From the NCBI RefSeq assembly GCF_024168645.1, contig NZ_JALJWF010000001.1:3537501-3601500 (forward strand): a stretch of DNA of 64,000 nt. The letters run 5' to 3'. Under the pieces are notes generated by a model. It was not told the origin of the DNA and did not search any database. It saw nothing but the letters and a program-made list of their open reading frames with translations. Origin of the DNA: Pseudomonas sp. GGS8 (GTDB taxonomy: Bacteria; Pseudomonadota; Gammaproteobacteria; Pseudomonadales; Pseudomonadaceae). Shown piece after piece: positions 52,559 to 61,047 of this stretch (positions are counted from its first letter, which is position 1; each line of letters opens with the position of its first letter). Position numbers and translations under genes: made by a program.

Positions 52559-52690
52559 TCAGTCTTCTCTGTCGGCCTGACGGCGTTCAGGTGCTTCTTT
52601 CGGCTCGGGCTGTTGGGCGCCGGCTTGTTGCGTGGTTGTCTGCTCAGTTTCGTGCAGGCTTGGGAAGGGGAGATTAGGGATCTCGTGCAT
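52559..52690 (-). CDS. Small proline/glutamine-rich ORF (43 residues)
   Basis: ATG at 52690 follows AGGAG at 8 bases and encodes MHEIPNLPFPSLHETEQTTT and 23 more residues, rich in Gln, Pro, Glu and Arg and probably disordered. No family is recognised. The ribosome-binding site supports translation. Confidence 0.5.
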   Translation of the reverse strand: MHEIPNLPFPSLHETEQTTTQQAGAQQPEPKEAPERRQADRED

Positions 52691-52851
52691 GTTTCGCGCT
52701 CCTCGCTAAGTCTGTTGATAGATCTGGTAGATCCGCGCTTTTAAAAAAGCCTGGGCAGGATACAGCAGGAAAAATGACAAATAGACTTTATATCCATTTG
52801 TTACGACGGATGGAATTGTCTAGACAGGTCAATGGGATAGGCGCAATACAA

Positions 52852-52942
52852 GTGTGGGAGCGAGCCTGCTCGCGATAGCGGCGGCACATTCAACATCAAT
52901 GTGACTGAAAAATCGCTATCGCGAGCAGGTTCGCTCTCACAG
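52852..52942. repeat. REPIN, GTGGGAGCGAGCCTGCTCGCGA family
   Basis: TGTGGGAGCGAGCCTGCTCG is paired with CGCGAGCAGGTTCGCTCTCA. It sits just after the aminotransferase stop codon. Confidence 0.85.
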
Positions 52943-52966
52943 GGGGGCTTGCAGGTATTTGAGGGG

Positions 52967-54160
52967 TTACTTGCAGACGTCAGCGATGGCCTCGGCGAGC
53001 AGATCCAGGCGCGTCGCATCAATCCCCGCTACGTTCGCCCGGCCCGAGCTGACCATGTAGACGCTGTGACGCTCGCGCAATTGTTTAACCTGCTCCGGCG
53101 ACAAACCGGTGTAGGAAAACATCCCGCGTTGCACGCCGATGTGCGCAAACCGCTCGCGCAAGCCATGGGGTTCGAGCGCTTCGACCAGGCCACTGCGCAG
53201 TTGGGCGATGCGCAACCGCATGGCCTCCACTTCGTCGGTCCAGCGGCTTTTCAGCTCTGGATCACCAAGGATCGTCGCGACCACGGCGGCGCCATGATCC
53301 GGCGGTGTCGACCACAGGTTGCGGGCGATGTTGGCCAGTTGGCTGCGGATGTCCACCAGCTTGTCGGCGGTTTGCGCGCAGACAATCAGCGCGCCAGTAC
53401 GGTCGCGGTACAGGCCGAAGTTCTTCGAGCAGGAACTGGTGATCAGCACTTCCGGCAACTCGGCGGCGAACAACCGGGTCGACCAGGCATCCTGCTCCAG
53501 GCCGTCGCCGAAACCCTGATAGGCGAAGTCGATCAGCGGCAGCAAGTCGCGACTGCGCACCACATCCAGTACCCGGCGCCAATCGTCATGGGACAGGTCG
53601 AAACCGGTCGGGTTGTGGCAGCAGGCGTGCAGCAGCACCACATCGCCCTTGGGGGCTTGATTGAGCACCGCCAGCATCGCTTCGACATCGAGACGGTTAT
53701 CGCTGCCCACGTACGGGTAGTGGCTGACCTTGACCCCGGCCGTGGCGAAAATGGTTTCGTGGATCGGCCAGGTCGGGCTGCTCAGCCACACGCCACGGCC
53801 CGGCAGGCACTGGGCGATGAAGTCGGCGCTCAAACGCAACGCGCCGGTGCCGCCCGGAGTTTGGGTGGCGCCGGCCCGTTGCTCGGCGATCAGCGCCGAA
53901 TCGGCACCCAGCACAAGCTCGTTGATGACCTTGCCGAATGCCGCATCGCCGTGGCCGCCGATGTAAGTCTTGGTGGCCTGGCGATCCACCAGGCGCTGCT
54001 CGGCGAGCTTCACCGCTTCAAGGATTGGCGTCAGGCCCTGGGCGTCTTTGTAGACCCCCACGCCAAGGTCGAACTTGCGCGGGTTGGGGTCCTGCGCATA
54101 GGCCTCCATCAGGCCGAGAATCGGATCGCCGGGTACTCGGCCGATGGCGTCGAAATGCAT
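52967..54160 (-). CDS. phhC: Aromatic amino acid aminotransferase (PhhC/TyrB type)
   Basis: 397 residues, fold-type I class I aminotransferase. The PLP lysine lies in 'SSCSKNFGLYRDRTGAL', and 'HACCHNPTGFDLS' and 'LIDFAYQGFGDG' carry the PLP-contacting Asn and Asp. It transfers the amino group of tyrosine or phenylalanine to 2-oxoglutarate. Its ATG overlaps the stop codon of the carbinolamine dehydratase gene (TAATG), so it is the last gene of the phhABC operon. Confidence 0.93.
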   Translation of the reverse strand: MHFDAIGRVPGDPILGLMEAYAQDPNPRKFDLGVGVYKDAQGLTPILEAVKLAEQRLVDRQATKTYIGGHGDAAFGKVINELVLGADSALIAEQRAGATQTPGGTGALRLSADFIAQCLPGRGVWLSSPTWPIHETIFATAGVKVSHYPYVGSDNRLDVEAMLAVLNQAPKGDVVLLHACCHNPTGFDLSHDDWRRVLDVVRSRDLLPLIDFAYQGFGDGLEQDAWSTRLFAAELPEVLITSSCSKNFGLYRDRTGALIVCAQTADKLVDIRSQLANIARNLWSTPPDHGAAVVATILGDPELKSRWTDEVEAMRLRIAQLRSGLVEALEPHGLRERFAHIGVQRGMFSYTGLSPEQVKQLRERHSVYMVSSGRANVAGIDATRLDLLAEAIADVCK

Positions 54161-54516
54161 TATTTGCGGCCCTCGGCGTCTTTGGCCACTTCGTCGGTGC
54201 GCGCGGCCATGATGAAGTCGTTGCGGTGCAGGCCCTTGATGGAGTGGCTCCACCAGGTCACGGTGACTTTGCCCCACTCGGTCAGCAGGCCCGGGTGGTG
54301 ACCTTCAGCCTCGGAGATTTCGCCAACGGCGTTGGTGAATGCCAGCGCGTGCTTGAAGTTCTTGAACAGGAAAACTTTTTCCAACTGCATCACGCCGTCG
54401 CGCACTTCGATGTTCCAGTCAGGGATCTGCTTGATCAGGATCGGCAGTTCTTCGTCGCTGACCTGAGGGGCATCGGCGCGGCAGGCTTCGCAATGGGCTT
54501 GGTTCAATGTGGACAT
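54160..54516 (-). CDS. phhB: Pterin-4-alpha-carbinolamine dehydratase PhhB
   Basis: 118 residues. '[20 protein letters not shown]' is the family signature with the catalytic histidines. It regenerates the tetrahydrobiopterin-type cofactor used by phenylalanine hydroxylase. The N-terminus carries two cysteines (HCEACRAD). Overlaps phhC by one base; phhA ends the upstream side of the same operon. Confidence 0.95.
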   Translation of the reverse strand: MSTLNQAHCEACRADAPQVSDEELPILIKQIPDWNIEVRDGVMQLEKVFLFKNFKHALAFTNAVGEISEAEGHHPGLLTEWGKVTVTWWSHSIKGLHRNDFIMAARTDEVAKDAEGRK

Positions 54517-54620
54517 GATGAGTTCCTGAAATCTGATTATTGGAATTCGACCGTCAGTACCGCCACGCTAAACCAAAGCGTCGGATCCTGACAGGCTCAC
54601 TTGATTCTAAAAGCTGCGGA

Positions 54621-55406
54621 TCAAGCAGCTTTGGGCGGAAATTTCGGTGCGTGCAACCCAAGCTGCATGCCTTGTTTGACCATGTCCATGATGTCTTCGT
54701 GGGCCAGATCGAACAGACGCTTGAGGTTTGGCAGGACAAAGTACAGCGGTTGCAGGATGTCGATGCGGTACGGCGTGCGCATGCATTCCAGCGGATCGAA
54801 GGCTTGATGTTCAGGCTCATCCGACAGGCAGTAAACGGTTTCTTTCGGCGAAGAGAGAATGCCGCCGCCGTAAATGCGCAGGCCTTGCTCGGTATCAACC
54901 AGGCCGAACTCGATGGTCATCCAGTACAGGCGCGCCAGGTACACGCGTTCTTCCTTGGAAGCCTGTAGGCCGAGTTTGCCGTAGGTGTGGGTGAATTCGG
55001 CGAACCAGGGGTTGGTCAGCAGCGGGCAGTGGCCGAAGATCTCGTGGAAAATGTCCGGCTCTTGCAGGTAATCCAGCTCTTCGCGGGTACGAATAAAGGT
55101 CGCCACTGGAAACTGCTTGTTCGCCAGCAATTCGAAAAAGGTCTGGAAGGGAATCAGCGCGGGCACTCGGGCAACTTGCCAGCCGGTGGTTTCACCGAGG
55201 ACCTTGTTGATTTCGCCGAGTTGCGGAATGCGGTCGTGGGGCAGACCGAGTTTTTCGATACCGTCCAGGTATTCCTGGCATGCACGACCCTCGACCACTT
55301 TCAGTTGGCGAGTGATCAGCGTATTCCACACCGCGTGTTCTTCAGCGGGGTAGTCGATAAAACCTTGCGCATCGGGCTCACGAGCCACGTATTGCGTCTG
55401 CTTCAT
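54621..55406 (-). CDS. phhA: Phenylalanine-4-hydroxylase PhhA
   Basis: 261 residues, the compact bacterial pterin-dependent hydroxylase without a regulatory domain. The iron-binding residues are in 'DIFHEIFGHCPLL' (two His) and 'RLYWMTIEFGLV' (Glu). It converts phenylalanine to tyrosine in the cytosol. First gene of phhABC, divergent from phhR. A PhhR box and a -24/-12-like element lie in the intervening region. A 104-base gap with no feature I can see separates it from phhB. Confidence 0.96.
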   Translation of the reverse strand: MKQTQYVAREPDAQGFIDYPAEEHAVWNTLITRQLKVVEGRACQEYLDGIEKLGLPHDRIPQLGEINKVLGETTGWQVARVPALIPFQTFFELLANKQFPVATFIRTREELDYLQEPDIFHEIFGHCPLLTNPWFAEFTHTYGKLGLQASKEERVYLARLYWMTIEFGLVDTEQGLRIYGGGILSSPKETVYCLSDEPEHQAFDPLECMRTPYRIDILQPLYFVLPNLKRLFDLAHEDIMDMVKQGMQLGLHAPKFPPKAA

Positions 55407-55454
55407 GCTGCTCTCCTGCTAGGGGATACGTTCTTGTTTTATGTCCTGCTCTGG

Positions 55455-55470
55455 AGCTAGAGATACGCCA
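55455..55470 (-). promoter_or_regulatory. Possible sigma-54 type -24/-12 element for phhA
   Basis: On the minus strand TGGCGTATCTCTAGCT has GG and GC at the correct spacing, but lacks the AC after TGGC and one T of TTGC. The local activator PhhR has lost the GAFTGA loop, so use of sigma-54 is doubtful. Confidence 0.35.
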
Positions 55471-55528
55471 AGGTGTGCGACTTTGCAGCAGGTGATCCGC
55501 GCGGGAAGTAGGAAAAATCCGTGTTTTT

Positions 55529-55546
55529 TGTAAAGTATTCGTTACG
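55529..55546. promoter_or_regulatory. PhhR/TyrR-type box upstream of phhA
   Basis: TGTAAA-GTATTC-GTTACG is close to the TyrR-family box TGTAAA-N6-TTTACA. It lies between the divergent phhA and phhR genes. Confidence 0.55.
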
Positions 55547-55687
55547 GAATGGCTATTGTGGCGCAAGTATTGATATTTCCGTGTTTGAAATGGAGTGCGC
55601 GTGTCACATAATCTTGACGACTAACTTGGCGTTCGCGCAGAAATTTCCTTGCGTCGGGCCACGATCACCCCTGTTACGGGCCTTTAT

Positions 55688-57250
55688 ATGCGTATCAAAG
55701 TCCACTGCCAGAACCGCATCGGTATCCTGCGCGACATTCTCAACCTGTTGGTCGAGTACGGGATCAACGTCGCTCGCGGCGAGGTGGGCGGTGAGCATGG
55801 CAATGCGATCTATCTGCACTGCCCGAACCTGATCAACATCCAGTTCCAGGCTCTGCGTCCGAAATTTGAATCGATTGCCGGCGTATTCGGCGTCAAGCGT
55901 GTAGGGCTGATGCCCAGCGAGCGTCGGCACATGGAGCTCAATGCCTTGCTCGGTGCCCTGGAATTTCCGGTGTTGTCGATCGACATGGGGGGCTCCATCG
56001 TTGCGGCCAACCGTGCGGCGGCGCAGTTGCTCGGGGTGCGGGTGGATGAGGTGCCGGGGATCCCGCTGTCGCGGTACGCCGAGGACTTCGATTTGCCGGA
56101 ACTGGTACGCGCCAACAAGTCGCGGATCAACGGTTTGCGGGTGAAGGTTAAGGGTGACGTGTTTCTCGCCGACATCGCGCCGCTGCAATCGGAGCATGAC
56201 GAAAGCGAGGCCATGGCCGGTGCGGTGTTGACGTTGCACCGGGCGGATCGGGTGGGCGAGCGCATCTATAACGTGCGCAAGCAGGAGTTGCGCGGCTTCG
56301 ACAGCATTTTCCAAAGCTCGAAAGTGATGGCGGCGGTAGTGCGCGAAGCACGGCGCATGGCGCCGCTGGATGCACCGCTATTGATTGAAGGCGAAACCGG
56401 CACCGGCAAAGAGTTGTTGGCGCGGGCCTGTCACCTGGCGAGCCCGCGTGGGCAATCGCCGCTGATGGCGCTCAACTGCGCCGGCCTGCCAGAGTCCATG
56501 GCCGAGACTGAATTGTTCGGCTACGGCCCCGGCGCCTTCGAAGGGGCGCGGGCCGAAGGCAAGCTCGGGCTTCTGGAGCTGACGGCGGGCGGCACGTTGT
56601 TTCTCGATGGCGTTGGCGAAATGAGCCCGCGCTTGCAGGTGAAATTGCTGCGCTTTCTGCAGGACGGTTGCTTCCGTCGTGTCGGCAGCGATGAAGAGGT
56701 CTATCTGGATGTGCGGGTGATCTGCGCGACTCAAGTGGACTTGTCCGAGCTGTGTGCTCGCGGTGAATTTCGCCAGGATTTGTACCACCGCTTGAACGTG
56801 CTCTCGCTACACATCCCGCCACTGCGCGAATGCCTCGACGGACTGGCGCCGCTGGTGGAGCACTTCCTCGATCAGGCCAGTCGGCAGATTGGTTGCCCGC
56901 TGCCGAAACTGGCACCAGCGGCGATGGAACGGCTCAGTCACTATCACTGGCCGGGTAATGTGCGGCAGTTGGAAAACGTACTGTTTCAAGCGGTCTCCCT
57001 GTGCGAGGGCGGCACCGTCAAAGCCGAGCACATTCGTCTGCCGGACTACGGCGTGCGTCAGCCGCTTGGCGATTTTTCCCTGGAGGGCGGGTTGGACGAG
57101 ATTGTCGGGCGCTTTGAAAAAGCGGTGCTGGAGCGTCTGTATTCCGAGCATCCGAGCAGTCGGCAACTGGGCAAGCGGTTGGGGGTTTCCCATACCACCA
57201 TTGCCAATAAGTTGCGTGAGTATGAGGTCGGCAAAGAGCCGGGTGTTTAA
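55688..57250 (+). CDS. phhR: TyrR-family regulator PhhR
   Basis: 520 residues. An N-terminal ACT domain (1-75, 'MRIKVHCQNRIGILRDILNL') is followed by a PAS domain (about 80-190), an AAA+ domain with Walker A GETGTGKE (235-242), and a C-terminal Fis-type helix-turn-helix ('RQLGKRLGVSHTTIANKL'). The GAFTGA loop that contacts sigma-54 reads GAFEGA (282-287), and the Walker B segment reads LFLDG instead of the usual LFLDE. Both suggest a TyrR-like mode of action with the main sigma factor. It is expected to activate phhABC in response to aromatic amino acids. The start at 55688 matches the ACT domain; the 13-codon extension was rejected. Confidence 0.95.
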   Translation: MRIKVHCQNRIGILRDILNLLVEYGINVARGEVGGEHGNAIYLHCPNLINIQFQALRPKFESIAGVFGVKRVGLMPSERRHMELNALLGALEFPVLSIDMGGSIVAANRAAAQLLGVRVDEVPGIPLSRYAEDFDLPELVRANKSRINGLRVKVKGDVFLADIAPLQSEHDESEAMAGAVLTLHRADRVGERIYNVRKQELRGFDSIFQSSKVMAAVVREARRMAPLDAPLLIEGETGTGKELLARACHLASPRGQSPLMALNCAGLPESMAETELFGYGPGAFEGARAEGKLGLLELTAGGTLFLDGVGEMSPRLQVKLLRFLQDGCFRRVGSDEEVYLDVRVICATQVDLSELCARGEFRQDLYHRLNVLSLHIPPLRECLDGLAPLVEHFLDQASRQIGCPLPKLAPAAMERLSHYHWPGNVRQLENVLFQAVSLCEGGTVKAEHIRLPDYGVRQPLGDFSLEGGLDEIVGRFEKAVLERLYSEHPSSRQLGKRLGVSHTTIANKLREYEVGKEPGV

Positions 57251-57252
57251 AC

Positions 57253-57388
57253 CTGTGGCGAGGGGGCTTGCCCCCGTTGGGTTGCGAAGCAGCCCCAAAT
57301 GCAGCAACCGTATAGTGTCAGGTAAAACGCATCGGCTGATTTTGCGGCCGCTCCGCGACCGAACGGGGGCAAGCCCCCTCGCCACAGG
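57253..57388. repeat. REPIN, GTGGCGAGGGGGCTTG family
   Basis: TGTGGCGAGGGGGCTTGCCC at 57253 is paired with its complement ending near 57387. Confidence 0.85.
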
Positions 57389-57528
57389 GATCTGTGTTGG
57401 CTGCAAAGGTTGATGCTTGCCGTAAGCGGCATAACACCGCCGGTTTTTCGTCTTCGATACATTCCCCCTATCCCCTCTAAACCTCTCAAGTCCTTTGTTT
57501 GCCGGGCCCGGCGCCGCCAGAAAAAAGT

Positions 57529-57544
57529 TGGTCTGCAAATTGCT
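57529..57544 (+). promoter_or_regulatory. Sigma-54 (RpoN) promoter of the flgF operon
   Basis: TGGTCTGCAAATTGCT has GG and GC ten bases apart and a full TTGCT -12 element. The transcript would start near 57556, 45 bases before flgF. RpoN control of the flg rod/ring genes is established in Pseudomonas. Confidence 0.7.
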
Positions 57545-57600
57545 TATGGCTCAGCAGTACAGCGGTGGGCGGCAAACGTCCGGCATGCAGAGGAAAGAGT

Positions 57601-58341
57601 GTGGACAAGTACCTTTATGTGGCAATGACCGGCGCCAGCCAGAATGCACTGGCGCAGAAGGCTCATGCCAACAACCTGGCGAACATCTCTACCAATGGTT
57701 TTCAGAAGGACCTGGAGCAGGCCCGTTCGATGCCGGTATTTGGTGACAGCTTTCCGGCGCGTGCGTTTGCCATGAGCGAACGTCCGGCCACCGACTTCTC
57801 CCCGGGCGCGCTGGTGGAAACCGGTCGCGACCTCGATGTCGCGGTGCAAGGCAACGGCTGGATCGCCGTGCAGAACCCCGATGGCGGTGAAAGCTACGTG
57901 CGCACCGGCAGCCTGAACGTTGACGCATTGGGCGTGCTGCGCGCCGGCAACGGTATGCCGGTGGTGGGCAATGGCGGGCCGATTGCCGTGCCGCCTGAGC
58001 AGCAGATCGAAGTCGGCGAAGACGGCACCGTCAGCATCCGCGCGATGGGCGAAGGCCCGCGGGTGATGGCTGAAGTCGACCGCATCAAGCTGGTCAACCC
58101 GGACTTCAAGAACATGACCAAAGGCCTGGACGGTTCGATCCACACCAAGGACGGCAAGCCGGCGCAAGCCGATGCGGGCGTCAAGCTGGTGTCCGGGTTC
58201 CTTGAGTCGAGCAACGTCAACGCTGTGGAAGAGATGACCTCGGTGCTGGCCTTGTCGAAGCAGTTCGAGCTGCACATCAAGATGATGAACACCGCCAAAG
58301 ACGATGACCAGGCCATGGCTCGGGTCTTGCAGATCAGCTAA
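57601..58341 (+). CDS. flgF: Flagellar basal-body rod protein FlgF
   Basis: 246 residues with the rod/hook family N-terminal motif 'NALAQKAHANNLANISTNGFQ' and matching C-terminal helix ('FLESSNVNAVEEMTSVLAL'). It is part of the proximal rod. The start is a GTG at 57601 (VDKYLYVAMTGA), which matches the family; AGAGGA lies 7 bases upstream. Heads the operon flgF-G-H-I-J-K. flgE is not the preceding gene here. Confidence 0.96.
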   Translation: MDKYLYVAMTGASQNALAQKAHANNLANISTNGFQKDLEQARSMPVFGDSFPARAFAMSERPATDFSPGALVETGRDLDVAVQGNGWIAVQNPDGGESYVRTGSLNVDALGVLRAGNGMPVVGNGGPIAVPPEQQIEVGEDGTVSIRAMGEGPRVMAEVDRIKLVNPDFKNMTKGLDGSIHTKDGKPAQADAGVKLVSGFLESSNVNAVEEMTSVLALSKQFELHIKMMNTAKDDDQAMARVLQIS

Positions 58342-58386
58342 TTATCAGAACGTCGCGCCGTAAAACAGGCGCACGAGGAGAATCGA

Positions 58387-59172
58387 ATGCTTCCGGCTCT
58401 ATGGGTTGCCAAAACAGGTCTGTCCGCCCAGGACACCAACCTCACCACCATTTCCAACAACCTGGCCAACGTATCGACCACGGGTTTCAAACGTGATCGC
58501 GCCGAGTTCCAGGACTTGCTGTATCAGATCAAACGCCAGCCAGGCGCCCAGTCGACCCAGGACAGCGAATTGCCGTCGGGCCTGCAAGTGGGTACTGGTG
58601 TGCGCATCGTCGGCACCCAGAAAAACTTCACCGCCGGCAGCCTGCAAACCACCGAGCAGCCGTTGGACATGGCCATCGACGGTCGCGGTTTCTTCCAGAT
58701 TCTGCAGCCCGATGGTACCACGTCCTACACCCGTGACGGTACCTTCCACCTGGATTCCAACGGCCAGATCGTCAACGCCAGCGGCTTCGCCCTGGAGCCG
58801 GCCATTGTCATTCCGAACAACGCCCAGACGTTCACCGTTGGCCGTGACGGCACCGTGTCCATCACCGTTGCCGGCAACCCGGCCTCCCAGGTGATCGGCA
58901 ACCTGCAAACCGCCGACTTCATCAACCCGGCCGGTCTGCAAGCGGTGGGTAACAACCTGTTCCTGGAAACCGCTGCCAGTGGCGCGCCGCAAGTCGGCAC
59001 CCCGGGCCTGGCCGGTTTCGGCACCACGCTGCAGAACACCCTGGAAACGTCCAACGTCAGCACCGTTGAAGAGATGGTCAACATGATCACCACTCAACGC
59101 GCCTACGAGATGAACTCCAAAGTGATCTCCACCGCCGACCAGATGCTCTCGTTCGTAACGCAGAATCTGTAA
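58387..59172 (+). CDS. flgG: Flagellar distal rod protein FlgG
   Basis: 261 residues, the canonical FlgG size. It begins MLPALWVAKTGLSAQDTNLT with the rod motif 'ISNNLANVSTTGFKRDRAEF' and ends 'VISTADQMLSFVTQNL'. It forms the distal rod crossing the periplasm. GAGGAG precedes the ATG. Confidence 0.97.
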   Translation: MLPALWVAKTGLSAQDTNLTTISNNLANVSTTGFKRDRAEFQDLLYQIKRQPGAQSTQDSELPSGLQVGTGVRIVGTQKNFTAGSLQTTEQPLDMAIDGRGFFQILQPDGTTSYTRDGTFHLDSNGQIVNASGFALEPAIVIPNNAQTFTVGRDGTVSITVAGNPASQVIGNLQTADFINPAGLQAVGNNLFLETAASGAPQVGTPGLAGFGTTLQNTLETSNVSTVEEMVNMITTQRAYEMNSKVISTADQMLSFVTQNL

Positions 59173-59224
59173 TCAAGTCTATGAGGCGGCCATGAGGTCG
59201 CCTGCAACACCGTGAGGTAGGGTC

Positions 59225-59920
59225 ATGAATCGCTTCGTATCTGTTCTGGCACTGAGTGGGGTCGCCGCGCTGGCGGGGTGCGTCGGTCCGACGCCAAAGC
59301 CCAATGACCCTTACTACGCCCCGGTGTTGCCGCGCACGCCGCTGCCGGCTGCCGCCAATAACGGCTCGATCTACCAGGCCGGTTTCGAACAGAACCTGTA
59401 CAGCGACCGCAAGGCGTTCCGGGTCGGTGACATCATCACCATCACCCTGAACGAGCGCACCCAGGCGAGCAAGAACGCCAACTCGCAGATCGACAAGACC
59501 AGCGACACCAGTGTCGGCCTGACCTCGCTGTTCGGCTCCAGCCTGACCACCAACAACCCGGTTGGTGGCAACGACTTGAGCCTGAACGCCGGCTACAAAG
59601 CTGATCGCGCAAGCAAAGGCGACAGTAAGACCGGCCAAAGCAACAGCCTGACCGGTTCGATCACCGTGACCGTTGCCGACGTGTTGCCCAACGGCATCAT
59701 CGCCGTGCGCGGCGAGAAGTGGCTGACCCTCAACACCGGTGACGAACTGGTACGGATTGCCGGCCTCGTTCGCGCCGATGACATTGCCACCGACAACACC
59801 GTGTCGTCGACCCGTGTCGCCGATGCACGTATCACCTATTCGGGCACCGGTGCGTTTGCCGATGCGAGTCAGCCAGGCTGGTTCGACCGTTTCTTCCTCA
59901 GCCCGCTGTTCCCTTTCTAG
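59225..59920 (+). CDS. flgH: Flagellar L-ring lipoprotein FlgH
   Basis: 231 residues with a lipoprotein signal peptide and lipobox LAGC (Cys19). The core '[21 protein letters not shown]' and 'IRAVRGEKW'-type region ([20 protein letters not shown]) are typical. It forms the outer-membrane ring of the basal body. Its stop codon adjoins the flgI start region. Confidence 0.97.
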   Translation: MNRFVSVLALSGVAALAGCVGPTPKPNDPYYAPVLPRTPLPAAANNGSIYQAGFEQNLYSDRKAFRVGDIITITLNERTQASKNANSQIDKTSDTSVGLTSLFGSSLTTNNPVGGNDLSLNAGYKADRASKGDSKTGQSNSLTGSITVTVADVLPNGIIAVRGEKWLTLNTGDELVRIAGLVRADDIATDNTVSSTRVADARITYSGTGAFADASQPGWFDRFFLSPLFPF

Positions 59921-59929
59921 GTGGCTACG

Positions 59930-61036
59930 TTGAATCTTAAACACCTGATGGTGGGCGCCCTGTTGCTGATGGCGGCCTTCGATGCTCAAGCCGAACGGCT
60001 GAAAGACATCGCCAGTATTTCCGGCGTGCGTTCCAACCAATTGATCGGCTATGGCTTGGTGGTCGGGCTTAACGGTACCGGTGACCAGACGACCCAGACC
60101 CCGTTCACCCTGCAGACCTTCAACAACATGCTCTCGCAGTTCGGCATCAAGGTGCCGGCAGGTTCTGGCAACGTGCAATTGAAGAACGTCGCGGCCGTGT
60201 CGATCAGCGCCGATTTGCCAGCGTTCGCCAAGCCGGGTCAGCAGATAGATATCACTGTAGCGTCCATCGGTAACTCCAAGAGCCTGCGTGGCGGCACCCT
60301 GCTGTTGACGCCGCTTAAAGGTATCGATGGCAACGTCTACGCCGTCGCTCAGGGCAACCTGGTGGTCGGCGGTTTCGATGCCGAAGGTCGCGACGGTTCC
60401 AAGATTACTGTCAACGTTCCGTCGGCCGGTCGCATTCCCGGCGGTGCGTCGGTCGAGCGTGCAGTGCCGAGCGGCTTCAATCAGGGCAATAGCCTGACAC
60501 TGAACCTCAACCGTTCGGACTTCACCACGGCCAAGCGCATCGTCGACAAGATCAACGACATGCTTGGCCCTGGCGTCGCCCAGGCCATCGATGGTGGCTC
60601 GATCCGCGTGACCGCGCCACTCGATCCGAGCCAGCGGGTCGACTATTTGTCGATCCTCGAAAACCTCGAAGTCGATCCGGGTCAGGCGGTGGCGAAAGTC
60701 ATCATCAACTCGCGCACCGGCACCATCGTGATTGGCCAGAACGTCAAGGTTTCCCCGGCCGCCGTGACCCACGGCAGCCTGACCGTGACCATCACCGAAG
60801 ACCCGATCGTCAGCCAGCCCGGCCCTCTGTCCAACGGGCAGACGGCGGTCGTGCCGCGCTCGCGGGTCAACGCTCAGCAAGAAGCCAAGCCGATGTTCAA
60901 GTTCGGCCCGGGCACCACCCTCGACGAAATCGTGCGTGCGGTGAACCAGGTCGGCGCGGCACCGGGTGACTTGATGGCGATCCTTGAAGCGCTGAAACAG
61001 GCCGGCGCGTTGCAAGCCGACCTGATCGTGATCTGA
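59930..61036 (+). CDS. flgI: Flagellar P-ring protein FlgI
   Basis: 368 residues with a signal peptide (cleavage after AQA) and the very conserved start of the mature protein '[20 protein letters not shown]'. It assembles into the periplasmic P-ring. The start is taken as the TTG at 59930 because AGGTGG lies 5 bases before it. A GTG at 59921, immediately after the flgH stop codon, is in frame and possible but lacks a ribosome-binding site. Confidence 0.95.
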   Translation: MNLKHLMVGALLLMAAFDAQAERLKDIASISGVRSNQLIGYGLVVGLNGTGDQTTQTPFTLQTFNNMLSQFGIKVPAGSGNVQLKNVAAVSISADLPAFAKPGQQIDITVASIGNSKSLRGGTLLLTPLKGIDGNVYAVAQGNLVVGGFDAEGRDGSKITVNVPSAGRIPGGASVERAVPSGFNQGNSLTLNLNRSDFTTAKRIVDKINDMLGPGVAQAIDGGSIRVTAPLDPSQRVDYLSILENLEVDPGQAVAKVIINSRTGTIVIGQNVKVSPAAVTHGSLTVTITEDPIVSQPGPLSNGQTAVVPRSRVNAQQEAKPMFKFGPGTTLDEIVRAVNQVGAAPGDLMAILEALKQAGALQADLIVI

Positions 61037-61047
61037 GGACGGCGATC

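Larger units (their letters stand above)
57251..57600. promoter_or_regulatory. Region between phhR and flgF
   Basis: 350 bases containing a REPIN (57253-57388), a perfect 12-base GC palindrome GCCGGGCCCGGC (57501-57512), a sigma-54 promoter (57529-57544) and the flgF ribosome-binding site AGAGGA. Confidence 0.7.

Noticed and set aside
261..57388. Dispersed repeats considered as a CRISPR array
   Set aside because: The repeats are paired, inverted and scattered singly between genes, not regularly spaced direct repeats, and no cas genes are present. They are REPINs.
59087..61015. 642-codon minus-strand frame opposite flgH and flgI
   Set aside because: Both plus-strand genes are unmistakable flagellar genes; the opposite frame is an artefact of GC-rich codon use.
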